A stretch of 64,000 bases of DNA from Molanna angustata. Taxonomy: Eukaryota > Arthropoda > Insecta > Trichoptera > Molannidae. The position numbers were made by a program, and so were the translations under genes. Where the stretch lies: positions 32,525,431-32,589,430 of the forward strand of contig OY754980.1 in assembly GCA_963576475.1 (NCBI GenBank), read 5' to 3'. Positions 1 to 12,372 of the stretch are shown in pieces; the first letter of the stretch is position 1; every line of letters starts with the position of its first letter. The notes under the pieces are model-generated. The model saw only the letters and a program-made list of their open reading frames with translations. It searched no databases and was not told where the DNA came from.

Positions 1-248
1 GATTATCTCTTGGCATGATGGTATGGTACATACTATATTGTCTGATTGACAAAAGAGAAGTCTGGCATATGATTATCTCTTGGCATGATGGTATGGTACA
101 TACTATATTGTCTGATTGACAAAAGAGAAGTCTGGCATATGATTATCTCTTGGCATGATGGTATGGTACATACTATATTGTCTGATTGACAAAAGAGAAG
201 TCTGGCATATGATTATCTCTTGGCATGATGGTATGGTACATACTATAT
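1..248. repeat. 70-bp minisatellite, about 3.5 identical copies
   Basis: Units begin at 1, 71, 141 and 211, each starting GATTATCTCTTGGCATGATG. The copies are base-identical until the last one breaks down after about 38 nt. The array runs off the left window edge. GGCATGATGGTATG resembles the 3' end of the RTE LINEs in this window, so the unit may derive from an RTE tail. Confidence 0.95.
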
Positions 249-576
249 GCCAAGAGAAGACAAAAGAAAAGTCTGATTGACAAAGTAAAGCAAATATTGA
301 ATGTGTAGGAACATGATAACGAGTCAAATATACAATTACATTAATGACAAGATACACCAAAACAAGAGGCTGGATGTGTGTAAATATATTATATAAAGAT
401 TACAGTTATTCTAACCTAGACATAACATTATTTATACATTCAATTTATTTTGACTAAATAGTATAATATGTAACAATTAGCGATGTAAGTCAAGAATGTT
501 GTGTGGCATTATAAAATCAATAAATTGAAATACAGTATAACACTGATTATCCATAACGCATTTAATAATCAGGCAC

Positions 577-1020
577 TCAAAATATTTTTTTTTTGATATT
601 CAAATAGGAAACATTATCATTTTGAATTATTTCATTATCACAGAATTCATTCTCATCTAAATCACAATCATTCTCATCATTGCACAATTCATTTACACCA
701 AACTCAGGATCATTGTTATTGTGCGATTCACTCTCATCTAAATAATAATCACTCTTGTTATTGCACAATCCATTCAAACCCAACTCATTGTTATTGTGCA
801 ATTCATTATTCAAATCCAACACGTGACCGTTATTATGCAATTCATTCTCACCAAAATCATAACTATTCTCATTATTGCGCAATTTATTCACATCCAACAC
901 GTGACTCGTTATTATGCAATTCATTCTCACCAAAATCATAACTATTCTCATTATTGCGCAATTCATTCATACGCAACTTGTTGTCATTCTCATTATTGTC
1001 AAATTAATTTTCATCTAAAT
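577..1020. repeat. Degenerate A+T-rich minisatellite with an open minus frame
   Basis: Variants of a CATTATTGCACAATTCATTC theme recur throughout. A longer unit of about 79 nt is nearly duplicated at 845 and 924. The minus strand stays open at 966-577 and reads Asn/Asp/Glu-rich repeats (ELHNNN, DLDENE). The repeat structure explains the open frame; I do not treat it as a gene. Confidence 0.7.
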
Positions 1021-4000
1021 AATAACCCCTCTCATAATTTAACTACGTATTTTTTTGCTATTCAGATTATGTTATATTTATTGCTATTTATATCAAAATA
1101 ATACACTGCTTATGTAGGTTTAAAATTACATTTAACATCAAAATACCCAAACAAAATAAAAACTAAAATATTAACTTCAAATTTGGCATGAATATAGATT
1201 TGTCAATTATAAAATGTACCTATATATGACCAACCCCCATACCTAAATTATAACAATAATTCCATAGATAATGTGTGTTTGACTGTAGAATGGACCTTGG
1301 TGTGACGAGATGGAGGAAGCTATACAAGTGTAAGTAGAGGACACAAACAATTAATATAAAGGTGATATTGTTGTAGTCAACTTCTGGTGGCTTTGTGCCA
1401 ATCTAACAATACAGACAGACAGCCAAAAACTCTTATAAGGAAGTGACCCACACTGGTCAAATTGTACAATCAAATACAATGGGAGATGAATACAGTTATT
1501 TAGTTGTGCATTAGTAACGTTGTAAGCTAAACAAGTATAGAAATTGACAGTAAAAATAATAGTGTTATTGATAGCAAAAACGCAAGGCAAATTGGATATT
1601 TAAAATTCTCCAATAATCTTTGCTGCTTGTGAACAGTTTGTTTTATTTTACAAAGTATTTATTCTACAGTGACGATAGTTATTAAATCCTAATAGTATAT
1701 TATGATTAAAACTATGACGGCATAGGTTTGAGACTGTGCGTTAAATTTACAGGGATTATTGTGCAATGTAATTAATGAATATTAATAAACAATGGTGAAG
1801 AGTGGAGACTATAGGAAATCTAATAAATTATTGACTAAACCCTAAATATTTTCAAATAGATAATTATACTTAATGATTTACTGACATAATTCTATGGCTT
1901 TCTTTTAGGACACAAAGGAACTCTACCAAATAAAATAATTAACGGAAAAACAAACTTTTTACAAAACAGTTGTATAAAAAATAATGTAAAATTACAAAAA
2001 TATGGAGAAAAAGAAACCATTGTTATGTTTGTTTTGATTATTTTCAACTAAACATGTGCAATATTTTTATTTAACAAAATGAGTATTGTTTTATTGACTT
2101 TATCAAAATGGTTATTGGATATTTTCATATATTATACAATTAATTAGCATGTGTAAGTGTCTCTCATTAGAAAATTGGTACGCAATTTTTGAATGGAAAC
2201 AATGCACATATTATGTCCTATTCTGATTTGTCTAAATTTATCCGTTTGAATTTTAGTATATGAGAAATGTCAAAAACTTGACTGCATTTATATGGGACTC
2301 ATTACGTCATACCACGTGGATGAAATCCTTTTACACAAGTCGCCCGTTGGTTATAGTTGTTTTCGTAATCTGAAACGAATCAGAATAGGACATGTTATGT
2401 ATTTAAATAATTTTTAGTTTCATCATTTAACATTTTTTATGAATGTACTAGATGGAATTAAGTTATATTATGTTAAGTCACCTGCTATAACTTGCGAGTT
2501 TTTCTGTATAACAGGTTTCTATGTGTTGCATATTATGATGATCGCCATAAAGTAAGCGACACAACAAAATTTGAGATAAAATTTAATAAAGAACCTTGAT
2601 ATCTTTCTAGTTTCCTGCACTCACATCAAATCATTGCCTGATAATTTCCTGGTAAATTTGAATGTAGAGAAATCCTCTTTGGTATTTTTTGCCATATACC
2701 TTCTTTATTAAGCCAAGATACGGCAACAGGGGGACTACTCATGACATGGTCTTAGCTTGCCTTAATCTTAAAAATGTATAAATCTGTACTCGATTATAAT
2801 CCAATCTTAATCTTTCTCTACATGTAATCATGAAAATTTGTTAATATCGACATTTAGCATGAAATTGTCATTAATTGTTGTATAAATTAATATTATTATT
2901 CAATTAATTTAACCTCAAAGATTGCTATAGTCTGAAGTTGATTTTAATTTTACTGTTATCAACTTCATGAGTAGCCCTGTAGGTCATCTTTTAATTCTTA
3001 TTAATCATAAGAACCTTCTGTAATCCATATTCATTATAGCATATTTTTAATCTTCATTTGTCATAATCTTTTCAATCCTTGGTTATCGTAAGCATCTTTA
3101 CAATCTTCACTCATCATCGCATCTTAATAATCGTCATAAGCATATTTTTAATTCATTCATTACAGAAACTGAAAACTCTGACATATTTATTAAACCACAG
3201 GATTCATATCTTTCAGAATGCTACGTTTTTATATCTTGACAAACAACGTTCATAGATTGTCTCATACATGTTTCTCCTGTTTTTAGCTTTTCATATATAA
3301 TTTTAAAATTTTATACCGTGCACATTCTACTCTCAAGCTTCTTCTGCAAAGTTGATGTCACACTGGAATAACTATCGTATTGTGTAAACTGATTTTGCTA
3401 GCCAACAAATGCACCTAAAACTCCATTTCCTACCACATTCACTATTTGTAGCAAGTTTTCCATTGCATCGAAATAAACTTTAAAGATACAAATAATGGTC
3501 TTATTTCTTTAATAGTTTTACATCAATTAACCAAATCAAAAAGCACAAAATAAATAAATAAAATTAATCTTTTAGTCAAGATGTCGCTTGGGCCAGCGTG
3601 GTTTGTTCTTGTATTTGTTCTTGTTATTGGTCGTCAAAATTAAATAAAACATCAGATTGAATATTGAATATAATGTATTTATTTCAGTTTTCACAAGATA
3701 TGTATGTAAATAGATAATAATAAAGATAAATTAATATTTTAAAACAACATCCAAACGACACAACGGATAGATTATAATATATATCATTATACCATATTGG
3801 CCCAAGCACATGTGACTAAAGAATATTTTTTTAAATGTGTTTCAAGTATTTTCTGTGAGAATCAAAAGAAATAATGAAACATATTTCTTATTCCACAAAA
3901 TTAAAAGAATAATAAATGACTACAATCAATTTATTTTCAATTGCTAAAGATCAAGGATAAAACATTATTTCAACACATGTTTGCAACTTAATTTTGTATA

Positions 4001-4854
4001 GCAGATTTTGAAAAATGTAAAATTCAAAGTCAATAATAATAAACAGATTAAATAATGTGCATAGAATCTATGGAATCATCCAGATACATCTAAAAATATG
4101 CATAAGGTATCGTTACCAGTTGCAACATAATGAAAATTATTATCCTTACATGAAAACGATATTTTAGATAGTGCAACGTTTGCAAAACAAAAATCTACGC
4201 ATCATCGCACCATGTTCTTTTGGTTAAATTTTGATAAATGGCAATTTCTTCAGACTAATCAGAGTAGTGAGAATTATTGTCTGAGAAACGGTTTTTCATA
4301 AAATTATCTGTTAGGAATTGAGACTACGGAACCGGTATTGAAATCAAATGACAGTAGTTAACATGAATATAATAGAAAATTATATTTCTTTGGCTAAGAT
4401 TCTGAAATTTTAAAACTTAATATGTATATTTCGGAATAAGCATTTTTGTTTCTTCATTATCTTTTGATAGATTTGATAGTCTGAGGAGTTATGTGACAAT
4501 AACGGTAAACTAAAATAAATCTTCTGATACAAAATAAAGTTTCAATGTACATAATAATATCATAATATAACAATGAAATAAGAAATACATGTGGCCATAT
4601 ACTGGGCCAATAAGGCTTTATAAATAAACAACACCAAACAGAAACAAATAATGGTGATGGTCCCCGCACATAAGACCTGAGTTTGATGGAAAATGGGGGC
4701 ACACCACTTAAATACATCATGTATTAATTATACACAAGACATTATCTTACAAATAAAAACATACATTTACATAAAGTGATTATTTAACATGTGAATTTTT
4801 GATTTTATTGCAATCAACTACACAGACTAGACTTAGAGGAATGATTTATTTTAT
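1021..4854. other. A+T-rich non-coding stretch
   Basis: No coding exon, RNA gene or recognisable element was found. Open frames here are short and simple in composition. Confidence 0.6.
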
Positions 4855-5076
4855 TTAGGATATGTAACTTCCTTTCTTTGGGGACGGGACACCATCTTCC
4901 CTATCGTACACGGACTCCGTGTAGGTGTCACAAGGTTTAAAAAGAACTTTTATAGGCGGAGTATAGGACGAGAAGATGTATCTTGCGATTGCGGGATGAT
5001 AAGCATCTTCTTGTCTGCCGAAACATGGTACATGGATGTAACGAGGAAGATTTGATTGTGGCAAATGACGTGGCAA
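4855..5076 (-). other. Possible orphan 3' exon
   Basis: The minus strand reads 73 open codons of non-repetitive composition (PRYIHVPCFGRQEDAYHP to PSPKKGSYIS) and stops immediately before AATAAAATAAA. The region is GC-richer than its flanks. A good acceptor, cgttgcag, precedes it, but that acceptor is followed by an in-frame TAA for this frame. All three frames are open for more than 40 codons. I recognise no family. It could be a terminal exon, a decayed gene or part of a transposon. Confidence 0.2.
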
Positions 5077-5156
5077 TTAATGCTGCAACGTATTGGAGTG
5101 GAAAGGCCTAATATGTATGTCCAGACTTGTTAAGTCAAAATTTAATTATAAAAATG

Positions 5157-5250
5157 GTAATTTATTGCCGTTTATTCCCAACTTTCAATTTCTTCCAACC
5201 AACTAGTGTTTCCAGCCCAGAGAAGCAATGATTGCTTGAGAAATTTAATT
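5157..5250 (-). repeat. SINE-D tail fragment
   Basis: Shares TTTATTGCCGT, then CCAACTA, GTTTCCAG and AGAAGCAAT with the 3' part of the SINE at 40195-40374. The tRNA-like head is absent. Confidence 0.5.
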
Positions 5251-5787
5251 CAAATCGAACCTAGAATAACAACACAAAAGTCAAATGACTTTCCACAATG
5301 TCACTATTGTTGGATAGAATTACGACATGTTAAGAAAAGTGATTATCGCTAAGAAAATAAATTAAGAGCATGTCAGGCATTCGGTTCTCTCCGCCTATTC
5401 AGAGTAAGTAAATTATTTGATGGTATGTATGTACATTGTAAGTAATTACTTTTTATTTGTAAGATTAAATAAGTAATTACTTTTTATTTGTAAGATTAAA
5501 TAAGTAAACAAACAATAAAAAACAATATACAATATAAATAAAAAACAAAAACAATAATTTGGTAACATTATTTGAGATTTTGTAATACAGTTAAAATAAG
5601 AATTTTTAAATTGACAAAATACATGGTTTTATTTAGTTCAATATATATTGCATATGTAGTTATTATAATTAACTATAAATAAATTCAATTAAGTATCAAT
5701 ATTGAACTATAAATATAACATAAGGAAAACTTATGACTAGATTAGATAAACATACAGTCAAATTTTGCTATAGTCAGGAAGAGGGGA

Positions 5788-5990
5788 CAGGCTCAAATTT
5801 GGTTATAGTAAATAACTGATTACAGGCTCAAATTTGGTTATAGTAAATAACTGATTACAGGCTCAAATTTGGTTATAGTAAATAACTGATTACAGACTCA
5901 AATTTGGTTATAGTAAATAACTGAGTACAGGCTTTAATTTGGCTATACTAAATAACTGAGTACAGGCACAAGTTTGGTGATAGTTAACAA
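5788..5990. repeat. 35-bp minisatellite, about six copies
   Basis: The unit contains GGCTCAAATTTGGTTATAGT plus AAATAACTGATTACA. The first three copies are identical; later copies diverge (CTTTAATTTGGCTATACT). A diverged copy also appears just before the array at about 5758. Confidence 0.9.
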
Positions 5991-7610
5991 AATAATAGTC
6001 ATTATTCGTAAATAATATCACAATTTATATTTTTTTTGACTACCGAACTGACATAAAACAGTAAATGGGAAGTGAGAGTAGGTACTGTCCAAAACAGGAT
6101 AAATAAAACAATTATTTTTATAAGATATTATTATTTTTAATTTGGCACCAAGATTCAAATACTATAAGTCCAATTTTGATCTCTTTATACCTCTGGGTAT
6201 ATTGCAACAAAGTTTGACTGTATCATAGTATAAGGCACAATATAATATATGTAAGAAAAAAAGGATGTTAAAGAAGTAGTGTCTGATTGAAGGTCAGATT
6301 TTGGCCAAAGCAGATTTTTTGGCACTAGCCACAACCTTCGGTTGCAAATTATGGTAGAATTATTTATTTTGATATTTAGTAATAAAAAAAACTACCTACT
6401 CAGTAGAATATACTTACTTCGGTCTTAATTTAAATGAAATAAGATTGTTATTACTGACACTGACCGTTTTTAGCTAAAACTGAAGACGATTTTTTTTGGA
6501 TGAAAATAAAGCAAATGTCGAAGGTTCGACCGGACACTAAAAGACGACACTTTGTGTACGACACTTAATTATTTAAAATTCAATTACGCATTGTAATTAT
6601 TGCCAATGGAATGACATTTGTTTGTATCACATAAAACCATAAAAAAATATAATTTTTTCATTTTTACACACAAGCTGTTTTTAATTAAAACAAAATAACA
6701 TTTATCAATAAACATAATAATTGCAATATAATAAAAAATAAAATGACTTTAATAAATTCACGTAAGGAATACAATACTGATATAAAAAATATAACTAATA
6801 ATTTTCTACGTAGGCAACGAAAAAATATTAATGTAAATTTATACATTAGGAACAACAATACATCATAGGTTACAAAATCAAAACTTAACATTTAGAAACG
6901 TTCAATATAATAATTTGGCACAAACAGAGCATTAAGCATTTTGAAAAAAATGGGTTGCTATCCAAAAAGACAAATGACAACATAAAGATAATGGAAGCCT
7001 TGAGTATTATTTATATGTACAATGAACCGTTGCAAACGGTATTTTAAAAATTGACTGAATTTCCTTAAACTGAGAATGAAAATGGTATCAATATACAAAT
7101 CGGAGAGTTAAAATAAAGATGAATAATTCCATAGTTAAAATTTGATTGGATTGAATCAATAAAACTGATACCATATAGTAAAAATAGAATATATTTGTAA
7201 TCTAATTATTATTTGATTAACAAGGTTACGTTACAAAACCTTATCTATTAACCACATATTGCATAATAAACCTTATAAAAAGATATTATTTAACTTGTTA
7301 CAAGTAGATTTGTGGTTACCGTGTTTTCCAAATACATAACCACCAAACAAACAACATCTTCTGTCTATACTTCATTTATTTATTTAGTTTTTAAAATAAA
7401 GTTTCCATTTATTAACAAAAAAATTTAACATTTTAAGATACTCTCAATATTAATGAAGTTTTCAAAAACGATCCATTTACTAAATAACAAATTCTAACTA
7501 AAATATTTATAAACATTAAAATAAAACTATACATTTATTAGCATATTTAAAAAAAATAAAATAATTTTAAATGTTTGAATGTTAACTTTGTGGTTCATAT
7601 TTAACAAATT
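5991..7610. other. A+T-rich non-coding stretch
   Basis: No gene, RNA or clear transposon is visible; homopolymer A and T runs dominate. Confidence 0.6.
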
Positions 7611-7831
7611 AAATTTAAAGATATAACTTTGTATTAACCACGTTTTTTGGTTGAAACGATGCGACCGGTTTCGGAACTAACCGTTCCCTCATCAGGCTAA
7701 CTTTCAACTGAAACAGTTGAAAGTTCTGTTTCAGTTGAAAGTTAGCCTGATGAGGGAACGGTTAGTTCCGAAACCGGTCGCATCGTTTCAACCAAAAAAC
7801 GTGGTTAATACAAAGTTATATCTTTAAATTT
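7611..7831. repeat. Near-perfect palindrome with 106-bp arms
   Basis: Arms 7611-7716 and 7726-7831 flank a 9-nt spacer and are essentially identical. Each arm contains GACCGGTTTCGGAACTAACC and TTCCCTCATCAGG, which resemble the 3'-terminal motifs of Penelope-like elements. A diverged relative sits at 22359-22548. Confidence 0.93.
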
Positions 7832-8004
7832 AAAATAATTTTACATTAAAAATGAAATAATTCATTGACTGAAGTGCATTTTGGAACCAAACTTGATGGA
7901 ATAAGTCAATATTTATACTATACATATTTTCAATATAAGAAACTTGATGGAATAAATCAATATTCAATACAAGAAACTTGGTGAAATTAGTCAGTATTTA
8001 TATT

Positions 8005-9036
8005 ACTAGTTGCATGTAACACATGAGATCCAACTGTCGATAGCGATAGTATGTATAGTTGAAGAATATGTACCAAACTATAAACCCATAGATACAAATT
8101 ATTGAATATTTTCAGATATTTTGTTTTCTATACAACATTGTAGGTATGTATGTCAAGATAGGATAGTATGGAGGAAGATCCTTTTTCCTACCCAGAATAT
8201 GCAAATAGCATGATGGTATGTATGTATGTTTGGAGATGAAGTATCAAACTATTAAGTCTTCTTACATATTGTGTATAGGCGACTGCCATACAAAATGTAT
8301 GAAGCGATGTCGTCACTAAATTCAATTTTTAAAAAAATTGTTAAAAAAAAATTGGGATCTTCTACTACAATGTTAATATTTTTTATAGAAAATTAAATTA
8401 TCTAGTTGGGGTGTTTCGGCTTTTTTCGATATTTTAAAAAAAAATTACAGTATAAGCAGTTAAACTCATAAATTTATAAAAAAAAAAAATACTTTTCTTA
8501 ATAAAAAATGTTTGAGAAACCCTGGAATTTTTTTGAAAAAACTAATTTGAGATTTTGTATTTGTCTATGTTTGTACCAATTTTCAGCGTTCTAGCGTTTA
8601 TGGTTTCTGAGATATATGGAAAAATAAAATAAAAATTCAAAAGTTGATAACCCCTGACTGAAACAAAAATTCAAAATTCCGAGTATAAAAGTTTTGTAGG
8701 CCTGTAACTGTTTATATATTCTGAAATTTTAGGCTCTGTAAATTGAGCGGATCAAAAGTTATAAGGGGGGGACGGACACACAGACACACACACACACACA
8801 CACACACAGACACACACACACACACAGACACACGAAATGTTCTACTCCGAATTCTGAGTAAATCCGTGTATGGAACATATATGCTGCGAAGCCTCTAAGT
8901 TGGTGTTTTTTGACTTCAAAGTTGGAAAAGCCGTGAAAAAAGTAGACCTCTCCATACAATTCTCGCGTATTCTGGCTTGATACATTGTCGATATGTTAAG
9001 AGAACAAAGTTCTCCTGAACAAATCGACAGTTGGAC
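8005..9036 (+). mobile_element. Family H element, copy A (HINE/Helentron-like, non-autonomous)
   Basis: Starts CTAGTTGCATGTAACACATG, then GATCCAACTGTCGA, and ends in AATCGACAGTTGGA; CCAACTGTCGA and TCGACAGTTGG form subterminal inverted repeats. A short hairpin, GAGAACAAAGTTCTC, lies just before the right end. A GTAT-rich stretch and a (CA)n run lie inside. There is no ORF. Subterminal inverted repeats, an internal microsatellite and a 3' hairpin are typical of Helentron-associated elements. That class assignment is inference; the family itself is plain from seven copies here. Confidence 0.75.
8777..8831. repeat. (CA)n microsatellite inside a family H copy
   Basis: CA repeats interrupted by GA. 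The same position in other family H copies (around 19690 and 52895) also carries CA repeats, so the tract belongs to the element. Confidence 0.9.
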
Positions 9037-10749
9037 AATTGTACATATATTCAGTACAAGAAAAAACTAAATACTACCATATTCAATAATTCATAAGGAA
9101 ATCATGAACTTTTGTTTCAAAAGGGAGGCCCCGGGTGCTGCCTAAATAAATGGTTGACTGATAACAGTCATCAGTCATTCCGACTCTGCATCTATTTGAA
9201 ATTACAATGATTTGATAAAATGGTTGCAAAGTGGGGATAAGACAGTCTAATGGGCGAGAGAAAAGTGCAAATATCTGGTCATTCTTACTAGAAGTAGGCT
9301 GCACTTATGATACACTTATAAATAAAATATTCAATATTTCAAATAAATGATTGTATATAAAAAATATTTATGAAAACTTCATGATTTTTAGCCACGGCTC
9401 AAGTACACCACAATGACGTAAGGAGGAATCGATAACTATAGAAAAAATGGAATATTAACAACAGAATGACGTCTCTCGAACCTCACGTAAATAATTTCTT
9501 ACATTTTTATTATAAAAATTATTAATAAAAATATTTTTTGACAATATTGACATGAATTCCAACTCATTTGTTTTTAACCTAAATCCATTCCAAATATGTT
9601 CATAAAAATTTGTGAAATATAAAACTATCACAATTGTGATGGACATGACAAAAAACCTTTATTAATATATTTTAATTTCAAGATATTTCCATTTGGAAAC
9701 AAAACCCACCAATTTTTAATATACATAGTAATAAATAAAAATATTTAATCCTTTATTATACATGTAAGCAAAATGTTATATTTTGCACTTTATAATATAA
9801 TCAAATAACTTGTACATTATATTAAAAATACCACACACAGTATAATATCATATTATTGAATCACCTGCATAAAGTTATAAAATAAGACGACACATTAAAT
9901 TTAATAAGAAAATAATATTAAAAAAATATATAAGTTAACTAATGTTGAACAAATAATCTAAGGAAAAAATACAATTTGTTTCCTATGTAAAAAAAAAATG
10001 GTGTACATTTTGATTGTCGGATAAGGCATAAATCACATATTTAAACGTGTCAGACAAAATAAAAAAATATATACATTTTAAATACTGTAATAATATATAA
10101 TCTATTATGTTTTTATACCCTGATAAGCTTACATTGTATCATTTTATATCTAAAACATATTTATTACCAATAGCACATTTGATTTTATTATGGTTTGGTT
10201 GTTAGAATATTATTTTTAAATACTTATACAACGACTAATTCAATAACACTTATGGGATATTATACATCGCAATAGTTCTTTATGAATAATCTGAACAACC
10301 TTACGATTGGATAAACCAAGAACCATGATTGTGAATTTCAAAGATGGGCAAGTTCTGCCATGTTTGAAAAGTAGGGAAAAATTGGCGTAGATAAATCTTT
10401 GGTGCCATGAATGAGATAAGCAATTTGAGAAAAATAAAAAATGAGAGAAAAAAGTCGTAAACAAAATTAATAGAACCAAAAATGATTCTTTTTTAAAATA
10501 GACCGGAGTGCACAACATAAACACAATAAAGTTTATACAATCCATAGATAATAAAATATGGGAGTGAAACTTGGAAATGGCATGAGCATGACAATAAGAC
10601 AAAATTTAATTTTTATTTTATCGATACTGATGTAATTTACATTGTAAAATGATGTTTGAAAAATTTATAATTAAAATAAAACACATTGTTTCACTTCAAC
10701 ACAAGGATTTGTCTGTTGACACAGGACAACAGTTTCATATTATATTCTT
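9037..10749. other. A+T-rich non-coding stretch
   Basis: Short open frames only, none with recognisable protein content. No element ends were identified. Confidence 0.55.
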
Positions 10750-11236
10750 TTTTTTTTTTAATAAAAAATGAATATGTCCTTGATAACCCTTTGAACGCAT
10801 AAATTGACTAAAGTCGCCCGAAATTTTTTCCCATTTCGCACGTAAATCGACTATAGTCCATGGCTTGTAAAAAATGATACCTTTGGATGCGAAAAAAATA
10901 AAAAAAATTATATTTGAATTAAATTTTTTGAGTCCCCCTCCCCCCAAAATATAATGTGACAACTATTTTTTGGTGTATTAAATCAAGATATTGATTTTAA
11001 AAAAATTAAAAGGAATTTTATAGAATACTTTATTTTTTATAAAAATTTGCATTTTTCAGATCAAATTTTATTTTTTGCTTAACACGTTCAAAGGGTTAAA
11101 CAAGTACACATAAATCTTCCTACGTTCCCTAAAATGAGAATAAATGCTTGTGCTAGAAATCGGTCCAGGCAGGAATCGAACACGCAACCACTGGATTACT
11201 AGTCCAGCGCGCTAACCGCTCTGCCATCGACCCATC
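10750..11236 (-). mobile_element. SINE-A copy interrupted by a MITE
   Basis: A tRNA-derived SINE read on the minus strand. The head (11236 downwards) is GATGGGTCGATGGCAGAGCG with a B-box-like GTTCGATTCCTGCC. The body contains AAGCATTTATTCTCATTTTAG and the tail ends ACAAGGACATATTCATTTTT. The tail is split by the element at 10787-11095; other full copies lie at 51091-51268 and 13935-14110. Confidence 0.88.
10787..11095. mobile_element. piggyBac-like MITE in a SINE tail
   Basis: 309 nt bounded by perfect 11-bp inverted repeats CCCTTTGAACG/CGTTCAAAGGG. It interrupts SINE-A at its CTTGTTAAACAAG site. TTAA follows the right end and ATAA, one change from TTAA, precedes the left. Ends beginning CCC and a TTAA target are hallmarks of piggyBac. 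There is no coding capacity. Confidence 0.8.
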
Positions 11237-11814
11237 ACGTTTTGTTAAACATAATATATACAGAAGAAAAAGTATTTTATTTTGATTTTATTATTTAAGA
11301 TAAACGCTATTGAAATATTAAATTTGTGATGTAAAGTAATTTTGTCACAAATTTGTGCTAAGCTTTCAATATTTTTTAGCCTCTCTCCCATATTTCATAC
11401 ACTTTGCTGAGATACAACAATCACAAACATATGTTACTTAATTAGATTAAAAATTTATTTGATTGACCGTGACATCAAATAAGAAAAAAATAATGTTTTT
11501 TTTTCCAACATTTAAAAATAGCATCTGACTTATTAATCTTGACTTTGATAATTAAAACATAAATAAAAATATATAATCATATCGTACACAAGCTGTACAA
11601 TTGTACATCATGTACATATTTTGATTATCATCGTAAACACGCGTCCTGCGTGTGTTATAAAATTGGCGTCTCTTGAATGCTAGGAAAAAAATTTGGCACA
11701 AAAATAAGTTTTCCACTTTAACTAAAATTTTATATACAATACACGCTTCAGAGTAAATATACTTTTGATTGCATTATACGCATTATTTTAACTCTAGATT
11801 GCACACATAGGTCA

Positions 11815-12372
11815 GGTATTACAGTCGGCCCTCAACTCATTGAGTTTGTTAAACTCAAGATTAATGTTAAGGGGAGATTGAATCCATTTCCGTATTACAG
11901 TGCAATATGACATGTCAGTTACTAAATCTTCAATTATAGACATATTTGACTTTTTCTGTGGTTATTAATATTATAATGTCAAATAATACGAACTACAAAA
12001 CGGGACGCTACGACTTGAAATACTATTGTTTTATTATCTAACATGGTAAATTTAATTTTTTTCACCAAAATAATGTTTTTAAATGCCCATGTTCGTTTCA
12101 ATATGGCTGTCAGTTTGTTTTGTTGTGTGGCACCACCGTCGATACAACTAACGCCTCTAGTGATAGAACACTAAAACTACACTCGTTGCCTAGCAACGAG
12201 TTGACAAATGACAGTTGACTCACCGTTAAGTACTTAATCCGCCAGAAACGTTGAGTCAAATATTTGTTGTTTTAGTGACGTATTTGAGGGAAGATTAGGC
12301 ATAAACGGACACTGTAATACGCTATATTTTAGTAAAACTTGAGTTTAGCTCTTAAACTGAGACTGTAATACC
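11815..12372. mobile_element. MITE with doubled inverted repeats
   Basis: Ends GGTATTACAGTC (11815) and GACTGTAATACC (to 12372). A second, inner inverted pair, CGTATTACAGTG and CACTGTAATACG, lies about 100 and 60 nt inside. Between them sit TTGCCTAGCAACGAG-type palindromes. There is no ORF and no clear target duplication. The superfamily is unassigned. Confidence 0.65.

Noticed and set aside
1..248. CRISPR-like array
   Set aside because: Units are fully identical with no variable spacers, in a eukaryotic context; a tandem minisatellite.
577..966. 129-codon Asn/Asp-rich protein
   Set aside because: The frame follows from a degenerate A+T-rich minisatellite; no promoter, splice or family evidence.
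10240..10602. 120-codon minus-strand frame
   Set aside because: Low-complexity Phe/Leu/Ser content in A+T-rich DNA, no family resemblance, no splice sites of note.
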